Source: Paenibacillus chondroitinus NBRC 15376 (GTDB taxonomy: Bacteria > Bacillota > Bacilli > Paenibacillales > NBRC-103111). From it: a stretch of DNA of 64,000 nucleotides. The position numbers and the translations under genes were made by a program. Positions 27,520 through 35,793 of this stretch are shown one piece after another. A model generated the notes under the pieces. That model ran no database searches. It had not been told where the DNA came from and saw only the letters and a list, made by a program, of their open reading frames with translations. The stretch spans positions 310,001 to 374,000 of the forward strand of contig NZ_BILW01000002.1 in assembly GCF_004000765.1 (NCBI RefSeq), read 5' to 3'. The first letter of the stretch is position 1. Every line of letters begins with the position of its first letter.

Positions 27520-29125
27520 GAGAGCTCCCCTCTCTGCTTGCTGATCTATATTCTTTGGGCGTCATCCCATGATGCCGCTTAAAAATCACGCTGAAATACT
27601 GCGGGTCACTGTATCCAATTTTCGCGGCAATTTCATAGGCTTTCAAATTCGTCTCGGTTAACAGTTCCTTTGCTTTGGCAAGGCGTATCCATGTGACATA
27701 TTCAATGAAGGACTGGCCTTTCTTTTGCTTGAACAGCCCGCTGAAATAATTCATGCTCATGTAGACGTGTTGGGCCACTTCATTCAGCGATAAGTTCTCA
27801 TTATGATAGTTTTCGAGAATATACATTTCAGACCGGATCAACAAAGAGTCTACATCTTGCGCCATTTTCATCATGACCTGTTCAAACAACTGCAGGCATA
27901 TCAACTCCAGCCACCCTTTTATTTCATCTAAGGTTTTGTAGGCTCGAACCTGTCCGAGAATATCCGCAGCCTCCAGGGCGTCATGGCCGGAGTCCTCAAA
28001 TACTTGAATGATGGCGACAAGAAGCCTTTGCACATAAATGTAGCAGCGGTCTACCGAGGATTGCGAAGCGCGCAGCTCATGCATCCAGTCATTCAAGAGC
28101 CTGGCAAAAAGCTCTTTATTCCCTGTTTTCAACGCCGCGATCAGCTTGCGCTCCCATTCTGCATGATGCACCTGCAATTTGCCTTTCCCATGCACGATAT
28201 CTTCAATGGAAATAATCTTATTTTTGCCGACCATAAATCGATAATCGAGCGCCGATCCCGCTTCGGAATACGATTTGGACAGCTCCTCCATCGTTCGGTA
28301 CGGTCTGCCAATCCCAATCGAAACGCGAACTCTCACATACTTTTCTATGCACTGCAGGGCTTGCTCGGCGTATTTCTGGACAGCCAGAATCAAATAAGGC
28401 ATTTCCCCTGAGAAAATGATGCCGATTCGCTCGTCTCTCGTTCGAAAGACAATACCGCCTTGCTCTAACTCAAAAATTTCGTGAACAATATTATACACGG
28501 CAAACCGCAGCAATTCGGTCTCCGAGCTTATTTTCGCAGCCATTGGATACATAAACTCTTCCACATCTAACGTTGCCGCCATATAGTGCGGCCCAGGGAG
28601 TGACAAATGAAACAGAGCAAATTTATTCAGAATCTGCTCTTTCTTCACTTCACTGGTGACCATGCGTTCTAAAAATTGCTCGCGCAATAAAGGCATGCTC
28701 ATATTTAATTGGCTTTGGAGCCTGGACAGATCTTCATTCCTTAACCGCTTCTCATCCAGCTCTTTTCTCAAATGCTGCAAAATGCCCGTAAATTCGTGAT
28801 GGCCAACGGGTTTCATCACATATTCATAAACCTTCAGTTTCACGGCCTGCTTGGCGTATTCGAATTCACCGAACCCCGTCATAATAATGACGGTAATATC
28901 CCGGTAACGATCAGCAATGGCTGCGGCAAGCGCCAGTCCATCCATGTGAGGCATCGAAATATCCGTAATAATCACATCCGGCACACGGATTTCGAGGGAA
29001 TCCAAGGCCTCTCTCCCATCACCATAAGAACCAATTAACTCAAAGCCATAGGCCTCCCAATCTATTTTTTCACGAATACTTTCCCGTACTGCTTCTTCGT
29101 CATCAACTATGATCAGGGTATACAC
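27512..29125 (-). CDS. YesN-like AraC-type response regulator
   Basis: A 537-residue regulator. The receiver domain (1-120) has the acidic pair VDDEE, the phosphoacceptor D55-like aspartate in VIITDISMPHMDG, and the lysine in MKPVG. A middle region of about 300 residues is variable. The C-terminal AraC helix-turn-helix pair ends in EIAAKIGYSDPQYFSVIFKRHHG (motif shown in part) and TPKEYR. The gene begins its operon downstream of a cre-like site. The adjacent ribose-type importer is the likely target. Confidence 0.93.
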   Translation of the reverse strand: MYTLIIVDDEEAVRESIREKIDWEAYGFELIGSYGDGREALDSLEIRVPDVIITDISMPHMDGLALAAAIADRYRDITVIIMTGFGEFEYAKQAVKLKVYEYVMKPVGHHEFTGILQHLRKELDEKRLRNEDLSRLQSQLNMSMPLLREQFLERMVTSEVKKEQILNKFALFHLSLPGPHYMAATLDVEEFMYPMAAKISSETELLRFAVYNIVHEIFELEQGGIVFRTRDERIGIIFSGEMPYLILAVQKYAEQALQCIEKYVRVRVSIGIGRPYRTMEELSKSYSEAGSALDYRFMVGKNKIISIEDIVHGKGKLQVHHAEWERKLIAALKTGNKELFARLLNDWMHELRASQSSVDRCYIYVQRLLVAIIQVFEDSGHDALEAADILGQVRAYKTLDEIKGWLELICLQLFEQVMMKMAQDVDSLLIRSEMYILENYHNENLSLNEVAQHVYMSMNYFSGLFKQKKGQSFIEYVTWIRLAKAKELLTETNLKAYEIAAKIGYSDPQYFSVIFKRHHGMTPKEYRSASREGSSLE

Positions 29126-29170
29126 CTTACCACCTCAGGTTTTACAAATCTGAACCTCAACTTTATTCGA

Positions 29171-29184
29171 GAATAGCGCTTACA
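29171..29184. promoter_or_regulatory. cre-like site before the response regulator
   Basis: On the minus strand TGTAAGCGCTATTC matches 12 of 14 positions of the CcpA consensus, 46 bases upstream of the response regulator start. Confidence 0.5.
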
Positions 29185-29219
29185 TTTCCTGTAGTGGTCT
29201 GGAATTTCTTTTTGGGAAA

Positions 29220-29245
29220 GAGGTTGCCCACTTAAGAGCAACCTC
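29220..29245 (-). terminator. Hairpin after the ribose-type binding protein gene
   Basis: An 8-bp stem GAGGTTGC/GCAACCTC lies just past the stop codon, but the T-run after it is short (TTTCCC). It may be a weak terminator or an RNA processing stop between the importer and the two-component genes. Confidence 0.55.
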
Positions 29246-29253
29246 ATCTAATC

Positions 29254-30261
29254 TTAGTTATACAGCAGCGCCTTAATTTCAGCAGAGTCAATGTTTGTTT
29301 TATCATACCAGTGGAAGCCAGTATCGATGGTTTTCTCTACTTTTTCGCCTTTGCTCGCCATTACCGCCGCTTTGACGGACCAATAGCCGATTCCGATCGG
29401 GTCTTGGGTAATAGCCCCAGCCATTTTGCCGCTCTTGATGGCGTCAATTTGCGCTTTGCCCGAGTCATAGCCGATAATGACAATCTTATCGTTTTTGAGT
29501 TCCGTCACCGCATTAACGACACCAATCGCCGAGCCTTCATTGGCTCCAAAAATACCTTTCAAGTTCGGGTGCCCTTGAATGATCGCCTTGGCCAAATCGG
29601 TTGATTTCAATTGGTCGCCGCCGCCATATTGAATATCAACGATTTTGATGTTGGGATGCTTCGCTTTCATCTGATCAACGAAGCCGTCTCTGCGATCAAC
29701 GCCGGTGCGGCTCGTTTGGTCATGCACAACAAGCGCAACTTCACCGGCATCGCCAATCTTCTCCGCCATTTTGTCAGCGGCGAGCGCTGCGGCTTTCTTG
29801 TTATCCGTCGCCGCTGTCGTGACGGGGATGTCGCTGTCTACGCCGGAATCGAAGCCGATAACCGGTATATTCGCGGACTTCGCTTTCTGCAGAAGCGAAA
29901 CGGATGCTTTGCTGTCCAGCGCTGCGAAGGCGATGGCCGTTGGTTTTTTATCCAGCGCAGCTTGCAGCATTTCTATCTGTTTATCGACCTGCGCTTCGGT
30001 TTCCGGGCCTTCGAACGTAATATTCACGTCGAATTCTTTGGCCGCCTTTTCAGCGCCTTGCTTCACCGCTTGCCAGAATTGATGCTGGAAACCTTTGGAA
30101 ATTACAGGAATGTAAGGTTTGGAAGCGTTCGAAGAAGCAGGCTTGGCTGAAGATGATGTTGTTGTACTGGAGGTTGAGCTTGAGCCGCAAGCAGCGAGAA
30201 GAGATGCAGAAAGTGTAAGCGCAACGGTGACCATGACAACTTTACTCATTTTGTTTTTCAT
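29254..30261 (-). CDS. Ribose-type ABC transporter, sugar-binding lipoprotein
   Basis: An RbsB-like extracellular protein of 335 residues with a lipoprotein signal ending LLAACGSS, followed by a serine-rich linker. Peripla_BP_4 marks include FWQAVKQGAEKAAKEF, GFDSGVDSDIPVTT and GIFGANEGSAIGVVNA. It resembles the sugar-binding protein of the downstream two-component operon, which suggests a shared ligand. ATG has GGGAG eight bases upstream. The ligand could be ribose or another sugar. Confidence 0.9.
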   Translation of the reverse strand: MKNKMSKVVMVTVALTLSASLLAACGSSSTSSTTTSSSAKPASSNASKPYIPVISKGFQHQFWQAVKQGAEKAAKEFDVNITFEGPETEAQVDKQIEMLQAALDKKPTAIAFAALDSKASVSLLQKAKSANIPVIGFDSGVDSDIPVTTAATDNKKAAALAADKMAEKIGDAGEVALVVHDQTSRTGVDRRDGFVDQMKAKHPNIKIVDIQYGGGDQLKSTDLAKAIIQGHPNLKGIFGANEGSAIGVVNAVTELKNDKIVIIGYDSGKAQIDAIKSGKMAGAITQDPIGIGYWSVKAAVMASKGEKVEKTIDTGFHWYDKTNIDSAEIKALLYN

Positions 30262-30328
30262 TTTGTCGTCTCCCTTTTACATGGAATTTGGTATAGGAAT
30301 TCTTACAAAGAAGGAACACCTGAAGTCA

Positions 30329-31327
30329 TTACCTCGCCTTGCGCCGACGCAGAATGTCTGCATACACCGCAAGTAAAACCACAATACCTACGATAACCGT
30401 TTGCCATTCTTGAGGAACGGACAAGATCCTTAACCCGTTGGTCATCACACTCATAATCAAAGCCCCGATCACGGTTCCGAGAATAGAACCCTGGCCTCCG
30501 CTTAACGAAGTGCCTCCGATGACGACGGCTGCGATCGCTTCCAATTCATACCCCATCCCAAGCGCCGGTTGAGCGGAATCAAGTCTCGAAGCAATCATGA
30601 CACCCGCAATTCCACTAAATAAACCGGTTAATACATAGATGGAGATTTTCCAGAAACGGATGTTTACACCGGATAGCCGCGTTGCTTCCTCATTGCTGCC
30701 TAATGCAAAGTTATAGCGCCCAATCACCGTTTTCGTCAGCACCAGGCTTGAAACAATGGCAAGACCGAAAAAGATCAGAATCGCATTCGGAACCGCAAAG
30801 CCGGGAATCACCTTCTCCAGCGCGGTGCCCATCACAATTTCACGAAATGCAGGCGTTTCATTGAAATAAATCGGTTTCGCATGCGAGATCACAAGTGACA
30901 AACCTTTTGTCATCATCATGACGGCCAGTGTCGCAATAAACGGTGGAATATTCATCTTCGCTACCGCAAAACCGCTGAATAATCCGCATAGGACGCCTGT
31001 CAAAATTCCTGCCAGAATCCCAATCGGGATCGGCAAATGCCAGTTTGTAATGAACACGCCGGTCATCACCGCCGAGAAAGTCATGACCGTGCCGACGCTG
31101 AGATCAATGCCGCCTGCAATAATTACGAACGTTGAGCCTAGCGCCAGGACACCTATGACAGCCGTTGATAGAAGAATCCCGACGATATTCGTGAATTGCA
31201 AGAAATTGCTGGAGGAGAGCGAGAAAATAATAACTAAAAGCGCTAAGCTGGCGAAAGCTAATAATTTCTGTGTAGCGGCTGTCTTTGGAAGCATAGGCTT
31301 TGAAGATTTCAAGCTGCTTAATTGCAT
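30329..31327 (-). CDS. Ribose-type ABC transporter, permease
   Basis: An RbsC-family permease of 332 residues with eight to ten hydrophobic helices. Signatures are GGIDLSVGTVM and AVVIGGTSLSGGQGSILGT (in part). It sits 16 bases after the ATPase gene with AAAGGATGG before the ATG. It moves one monosaccharide type across the membrane with the double ATPase. Confidence 0.93.
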   Translation of the reverse strand: MQLSSLKSSKPMLPKTAATQKLLAFASLALLVIIFSLSSSNFLQFTNIVGILLSTAVIGVLALGSTFVIIAGGIDLSVGTVMTFSAVMTGVFITNWHLPIPIGILAGILTGVLCGLFSGFAVAKMNIPPFIATLAVMMMTKGLSLVISHAKPIYFNETPAFREIVMGTALEKVIPGFAVPNAILIFFGLAIVSSLVLTKTVIGRYNFALGSNEEATRLSGVNIRFWKISIYVLTGLFSGIAGVMIASRLDSAQPALGMGYELEAIAAVVIGGTSLSGGQGSILGTVIGALIMSVMTNGLRILSVPQEWQTVIVGIVVLLAVYADILRRRKAR

Positions 31328-31343
31328 GAAATTCCATCCTTTC

Positions 31344-32843
31344 TTAATTGCGGCTTGTTGCTAATTTCATAATCTCTTCTTGGTTGGCCAGATCCCCTGG
31401 AAGCTCACCGGTAATTCGGCCTTCACACATCACCAGCACACGATGGCTTAATCGCAAAATTTCGGGAAGCTCGGAGGAAATCATCAAAATCGCCTTTCCT
31501 TGCTTGGCTAAATCCTCTAGCAGCGCATAAATCTCCGATTTTGCCCCCACATCAATCCCTCTTGTCGGCTCATCAAAGATAAGAATCTGGCAATCGCGAT
31601 GCAACCATTTCCCGATGACGACCTTTTGCTGATTGCCTCCTGACAGAAATTTCGCTTTCTGCTGCACACTCGGCGTTTTTATTTTCAAAGATTCCACATA
31701 TTGGCCCGATACTTGTTCAATGCGACCATCTTTCATCCACCCGAAGCGGTTGCGGAATTTCTTCAAAGAGGGCAGTGCAATGTTGGCACCCAGCTCCATA
31801 TCCACGACAAGTCCATATCGCTTGCGATCTTCGGAGAGATACCCGATGCCGTGTTTCACCGCGTCATGCGTTCCGCGAATTTTCACTTTTTCCCCGTGCA
31901 CATAGACTTCGCCAGTATCCATACGATCGGCTCCAAAAATCGCTCGCGCCATCTCCGTTCGGCCTGCTCCCATTAAACCGGCAACGCCCACGATCTCACC
32001 GGCATTCACAGTGAAATGAATATCCTTGAAGGCATTCCCTCGGCTCAGATTATCGACTTTCAAGACCGTATCCTGCGATCCGACTTGCAAGCTTGGCCGT
32101 TTCTCAACGACGATTTCCCTTCCAACCATCATTGAAATGATCGCATTCATGGATGTTTCTTGCGTCTTCACAGTCGTAATGTAACGCCCGTCCCGCATGA
32201 CCGTAATTCGGTTGCTAATTCTTCTTAACTCTTCCATGCGATGGGAAATATACACAATACCTACACCGTTATGCCGCAGCTTCTCAATCATCCGGAACAG
32301 CTCGTTTATTTCCGCTTCCGTCAGCGCCGCAGTCGGTTCATCCATGATGAGCACCTCGGAATGGAAAGACAACGCCTTGGCGATCTCAATCATTTGCTGT
32401 TTGGCGACACTCAGCTCCGATATTTTCATTCGAGGATCCAAGTTCAGGTTCAGCTGTTCCAGAAGCGCCTTCGTGTCATCATTCATTTTCTTTTCATCTA
32501 AAAGAAATCGCAGTTTTTTCCGCGGCTCCCGCCCAATGAACATATTCTGAGCGATCGTCAAATCGGGTATCAAATTGAGCTCTTGATGAATGATGCTGAT
32601 GCCTAGTTGTTGAGCGGTTTTGGTATCCGGAATCTGAACCTCCTTCCCTTTCAACAGGAGGCGTCCGCCGTCTTTCTGATAAATGCCGGTCAGGATCTTC
32701 ATCATGGTCGACTTGCCTGCACCATTCTCACCAACCAAGGCATGGACCTCACCTGGCATTAGTTCAAATTGGCAGCCGGAAAGCGCCTGTACGCCGGGGA
32801 AATGCTTATCAATACCTTCCATTTGTACAAGTGGATGTATCAC
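31344..32843 (-). CDS. Ribose-type ABC transporter, double ATP-binding protein
   Basis: An RbsA/MglA-type protein of 499 residues with two ATPase halves. The first has Walker A GENGAGKST, signature LSVAKQQMIEIAKAL and Walker B LIMDEPTAAL. The second has the family-typical degenerate Walker A GLMGAGRTE, signature LSGGNQQKVVIGKWL and LIFDEPTRGID. The start is GTG with GAGGTGA nine bases upstream. It is the first gene of the importer operon; a weak cre-like element (TGTAAACGCTT) lies 50 bases upstream. Confidence 0.94.
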   Translation of the reverse strand: MIHPLVQMEGIDKHFPGVQALSGCQFELMPGEVHALVGENGAGKSTMMKILTGIYQKDGGRLLLKGKEVQIPDTKTAQQLGISIIHQELNLIPDLTIAQNMFIGREPRKKLRFLLDEKKMNDDTKALLEQLNLNLDPRMKISELSVAKQQMIEIAKALSFHSEVLIMDEPTAALTEAEINELFRMIEKLRHNGVGIVYISHRMEELRRISNRITVMRDGRYITTVKTQETSMNAIISMMVGREIVVEKRPSLQVGSQDTVLKVDNLSRGNAFKDIHFTVNAGEIVGVAGLMGAGRTEMARAIFGADRMDTGEVYVHGEKVKIRGTHDAVKHGIGYLSEDRKRYGLVVDMELGANIALPSLKKFRNRFGWMKDGRIEQVSGQYVESLKIKTPSVQQKAKFLSGGNQQKVVIGKWLHRDCQILIFDEPTRGIDVGAKSEIYALLEDLAKQGKAILMISSELPEILRLSHRVLVMCEGRITGELPGDLANQEEIMKLATSRN

Positions 32844-32962
32844 TTTGGTTGTTCACCTCAATATCGTTTACTGCTTTCATCTTAGCTGTAAACGCTTCAC
32901 TTGAGAGTGGAGTATTTTCATATAAAAGTCGAAAAATTACCGATAAATGGTTGTAAGCAATA

Positions 32963-32998
32963 CAAAAAAGCACCCAAGGCCGCTGCCTCAGATGCTTC
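32963..32998 (-). terminator. Terminator after the second deoR gene
   Basis: On the minus strand an imperfect stem (AAGCATCTGAGGC with GCCTTGGGTGCTT) ends in TTTTTT 17 bases past the deoR stop. The importer that follows therefore needs its own promoter. Confidence 0.75.
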
Positions 32999-33014
32999 TC
33001 TTACTACCTATTTT

Positions 33015-33800
33015 TTATTCTGCCTGAATCCAGGTAATATCTTTTTGTACTAACTGTTCTTTCCACTCTTTAGGAGCGTCCACATTGCTGACGATAATAT
33101 CAATCTTGTTCAAGTCCGCAATTTTGTAAAATTGCACTTGCCCAAATTTCGAATCGTCCGTTACCACAACGCTAATCTTCGATTGGTCAATTAATTTTCT
33201 GGCAAATTGTCCGCGATCTTCATCAAAAGCTGTGATCCCCTTGTCCAACATAATGCCGTCAATCGAAATAAAAGCTTTATCCACATAAAAGTTCTCGATC
33301 ATTTTTTCAGCCATAGAGCCGACAACACGAGACTGTAATGAACTTACTTTCCCTCCGATGAAGAAGATGTCGCCGGAAAGGAGTTCCTTGTTCTTGTAAT
33401 CAATAAGCAGGTAAAGAGCAGGAACTGAATTTGTAAGTACTGTTATATTTTTCTTATTAAGCAAATAATCAATGATGTGCAAAGTCGTTGATCCATCATC
33501 GATGAAAATGACCTCGTTATCTTCCACTAAAGTAGCTGCAGAACGGCCGATGATTCGTTTTTCTTCCGCATGCAAAACTTCTCTCTTCAGATGGGAGGGT
33601 TCCTCACGGGAGAGATTGATTTTCACAGCGCCGCCATATACCCGCTTCAATTTGTTTTCTTCTTCCAATTCCTCCAGATATCTGCGAATCGTTTCAGAAG
33701 ATACATTCAGATTGTCAACCAGGTCTGTCGTTTTTACTTTACCTTCAAGGTTAAGCAGGTTCAGTATATAGTCTTTGCGTTCTTCTCCAATTAATGACAT
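33015..33800 (-). CDS. DeoR family regulator, paralogue of the AEP operon regulator
   Basis: A 261-residue repressor with the same layout as the DeoR protein of the AEP operon: winged helix VSSETIRRYLEELEE and DeoRC domain with FIDDGSTT and FFIGGKVSSLQSRVVGS. The two share identical blocks through both the DNA-binding and effector domains and have equal length. ATG follows AGGAGGAAGGG. It is flanked by hairpins on both sides, so it is a single-gene unit, with the ribose-type importer downstream. Whether it controls that importer or cross-talks with the AEP operon cannot be read. Confidence 0.9.
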   Translation of the reverse strand: MSLIGEERKDYILNLLNLEGKVKTTDLVDNLNVSSETIRRYLEELEEENKLKRVYGGAVKINLSREEPSHLKREVLHAEEKRIIGRSAATLVEDNEVIFIDDGSTTLHIIDYLLNKKNITVLTNSVPALYLLIDYKNKELLSGDIFFIGGKVSSLQSRVVGSMAEKMIENFYVDKAFISIDGIMLDKGITAFDEDRGQFARKLIDQSKISVVVTDDSKFGQVQFYKIADLNKIDIIVSNVDAPKEWKEQLVQKDITWIQAE

Positions 33801-33889
33801 GATTCCCTTCCTCCTGAATAACTTTGATTGTCCTTCCTCATTATATGGCTTTACGAATCGTTTGCCTATCTGTATTTAAAAAAATAACA

Positions 33890-33912
33890 GGAAGGGTAAG
33901 CGGTAACCCTCC
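33890..33912 (-). terminator. Hairpin with T-run ahead of deoR2
   Basis: On the minus strand GGAGGGT pairs with ACCCTTCC over a nine-base loop and is followed by TGTTATTTTTTT. It lies 90 bases before the deoR start, so it could be a second terminator for the upstream operon or an attenuator in the deoR leader. Confidence 0.5.
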
Positions 33913-33957
33913 AGACATGATATCAGACATTCTATCAGATAATCCAAGCATTTAAAA

Positions 33958-34006
33958 CAAAGAAGGTGCCCTCACCATGTACATGGCTATTGAGACACCC
34001 TCTTCT
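33958..34006 (-). terminator. Terminator of the efflux operon
   Basis: A long imperfect stem pairs GAAGAGGGTGTCTCA-like bases with TGAGGGCACCTTCTTTG just after the stop of the secreted protein gene. The T-run is interrupted. Confidence 0.6.
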
Positions 34007-34011
34007 ATTAT

Positions 34012-35760
34012 TTATTTCAACTCTGCAATCAGTCGATCTACTTCGCCTGAAGGTGTGTTCAACACTTCATATACATTAACCAGTACATTATTTTGAAGTT
34101 GATCTGTCGTTAAGTTGCTGAAAGTTAACGTTTGTTTGCCATTAACCAAGCGGTCAGTGCCGGTGAACGGGAAGATTTTAGAGCCCAGAATCGTGCCCGA
34201 TCGATCAACCAGCTCAAATTTCAATTTGGAGAAGCTGTTATCTACCAACACCTTAGGATCACGAACGAGATCCATATACAGCTGCAATTTGTAGGTGTAA
34301 TTGAGAGCAATCGTTTGTCCAGGCACTGTAATTTGAGACAACATATAGTCTTTCAAATTAACCTTATAAGGATACAAAGAGATTTCGTGTCTATCCTCTG
34401 GCTCCTGTACAGCTACCTGGTAAGAAGCAATCGTTGACTTGAACGCTGGTTTGGATTCTCCGCCCGTTTGTCCTTTGATTTCGTTTTGCACCTTCATCGT
34501 GTATGTATCGCTTGTCTCAGACACAGGCAGTACAAATGCATAGCTGACAACCGTTGAAGTTCCTGGCGCGATCGACTTCTGCGCATCATTTTGTCGGGAA
34601 CCTGTGTAATCATAGCCGGTCGGACTAGACAACATCGTTTGGAAAGCTGGAACAGGAATGTCACTTACGCCCTTGTTCGTCAAAGTAAACTTAGCAAAAG
34701 CGACTTTGCTGCCTTGATCTTTGTTGTCCGTAACATGCAGTTCTACCAGGGCTACATCAAGATCCTGATTAATAACGTCATTCCATTTCTCAAAAGTAAT
34801 CGGCGTTCCGTACGTATAACTGCCTGTAGCACCAGCAGCGCCTGGCATCTCCACATTCAGTTTCCCGATCGTGAATGCTGAAGTTTTTACATTGCCTGCT
34901 GCATCTGCTTGCGTGAAGCTTTCGGATGTCAGCACATTGATGCTGCTCAGCACAGTATCCATATCGGCATGAATTGCATAATGAACATATTTACTTTGCC
35001 CTGCATCCAGCACGACAGGATCTGATTCAACCTGTTTGCCCGCATACAGATTCGTTTTGGACTTGCCATCCAATTCAATAGCTGGCAAAGTTTCGGCTTG
35101 ATCATTCGGATTGGTTACCAAAAGTTTCACAACATACACAGCACCTTCATTGCTGTTGCTTCTGGTAATATCCACTGTTTTGTATTGCAGTGGCGATGCC
35201 ACAGTTGGGATGCTGAACGTTTCTCCCCACTTAATGGAACCTGGAGCCTTCTTAAACTCTCCGCGATTTCCGTTCCATACTACCCCATCGATTGGAGCAG
35301 AAAGAAGCAAAGTCTCTTGTTTCGGATACACATCATAATTCACATCAATCAGTGATAGATTGCTTAAATCCACTTCTGTTTGACGGTTAATGACTTTCAA
35401 ATAAGTCAATTCGACTTCCGACTCCGGCTGCACCCCGTGTGCATTGCTGCTGCTTGGACGCAGCGTGTAGATGGTACCATCCGTCGTTTTTACTTTAAGC
35501 TCATAGTCTGGGATGCGCAGGGTCTGATTGCTGGTGTTTATGATTCTTATGACAGAACCAAGACGCACGCCGTTTGCTGTTTTCTCGCTAGAGACGCCTT
35601 CGATGACAACTTGCAGGCTGTCGCTTATTTGATAGACCGGAGCTGCGACTGTTTGAGCAACAGCAGCATCTGTTCCTTCTGCAAATGCCGGAAGTCCCGT
35701 CATCAGCAGTGCTGATGACAGAACGAGCGTCATTGCTGCTTGTTTAAATTGAATTTTCAT
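34012..35760 (-). CDS. Secreted protein of unknown function in the efflux operon
   Basis: Not recognised. The 582-residue protein has a clean Sec signal (MKIQFKQAAM, then a hydrophobic core, cut near PAFAEG, about residue 27) and no transmembrane or anchor segment. The mature part is beta-rich with repeated Ig-like stretches: sentences of the type VIRIINTSNQTLRIPDYEL, KLLVTNPNDQAETLPAIEL and FTLTNKGVSDIPVPAF recur about every 150 residues, as in proteins with several DUF-type beta-sandwich domains. The ATG has GGGAGGAACGGG upstream. It starts 33 bases after the EmrB-like gene and is the last gene of the MarR operon. It may be an extracellular partner of the pump or bind the exported compound; this is inference. 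Confidence 0.75.
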   Translation of the reverse strand: MKIQFKQAAMTLVLSSALLMTGLPAFAEGTDAAVAQTVAAPVYQISDSLQVVIEGVSSEKTANGVRLGSVIRIINTSNQTLRIPDYELKVKTTDGTIYTLRPSSSNAHGVQPESEVELTYLKVINRQTEVDLSNLSLIDVNYDVYPKQETLLLSAPIDGVVWNGNRGEFKKAPGSIKWGETFSIPTVASPLQYKTVDITRSNSNEGAVYVVKLLVTNPNDQAETLPAIELDGKSKTNLYAGKQVESDPVVLDAGQSKYVHYAIHADMDTVLSSINVLTSESFTQADAAGNVKTSAFTIGKLNVEMPGAAGATGSYTYGTPITFEKWNDVINQDLDVALVELHVTDNKDQGSKVAFAKFTLTNKGVSDIPVPAFQTMLSSPTGYDYTGSRQNDAQKSIAPGTSTVVSYAFVLPVSETSDTYTMKVQNEIKGQTGGESKPAFKSTIASYQVAVQEPEDRHEISLYPYKVNLKDYMLSQITVPGQTIALNYTYKLQLYMDLVRDPKVLVDNSFSKLKFELVDRSGTILGSKIFPFTGTDRLVNGKQTLTFSNLTTDQLQNNVLVNVYEVLNTPSGEVDRLIAELK

Positions 35761-35793
35761 TTTTCCCGTTCCTCCCAAGAGTGAGTTTTGCGA

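Noticed and set aside
29611-30150. Plus-strand frame of 179 codons opposite the ribose-type binding protein gene
   Set aside because: It is a shadow frame; the minus-strand lipoprotein is clear.
32889-32902. cre-like element before the ribose-type ATPase gene
   Set aside because: Only 11 of 14 positions match (TGTAAACGCTTCAC); too weak to list as a site.
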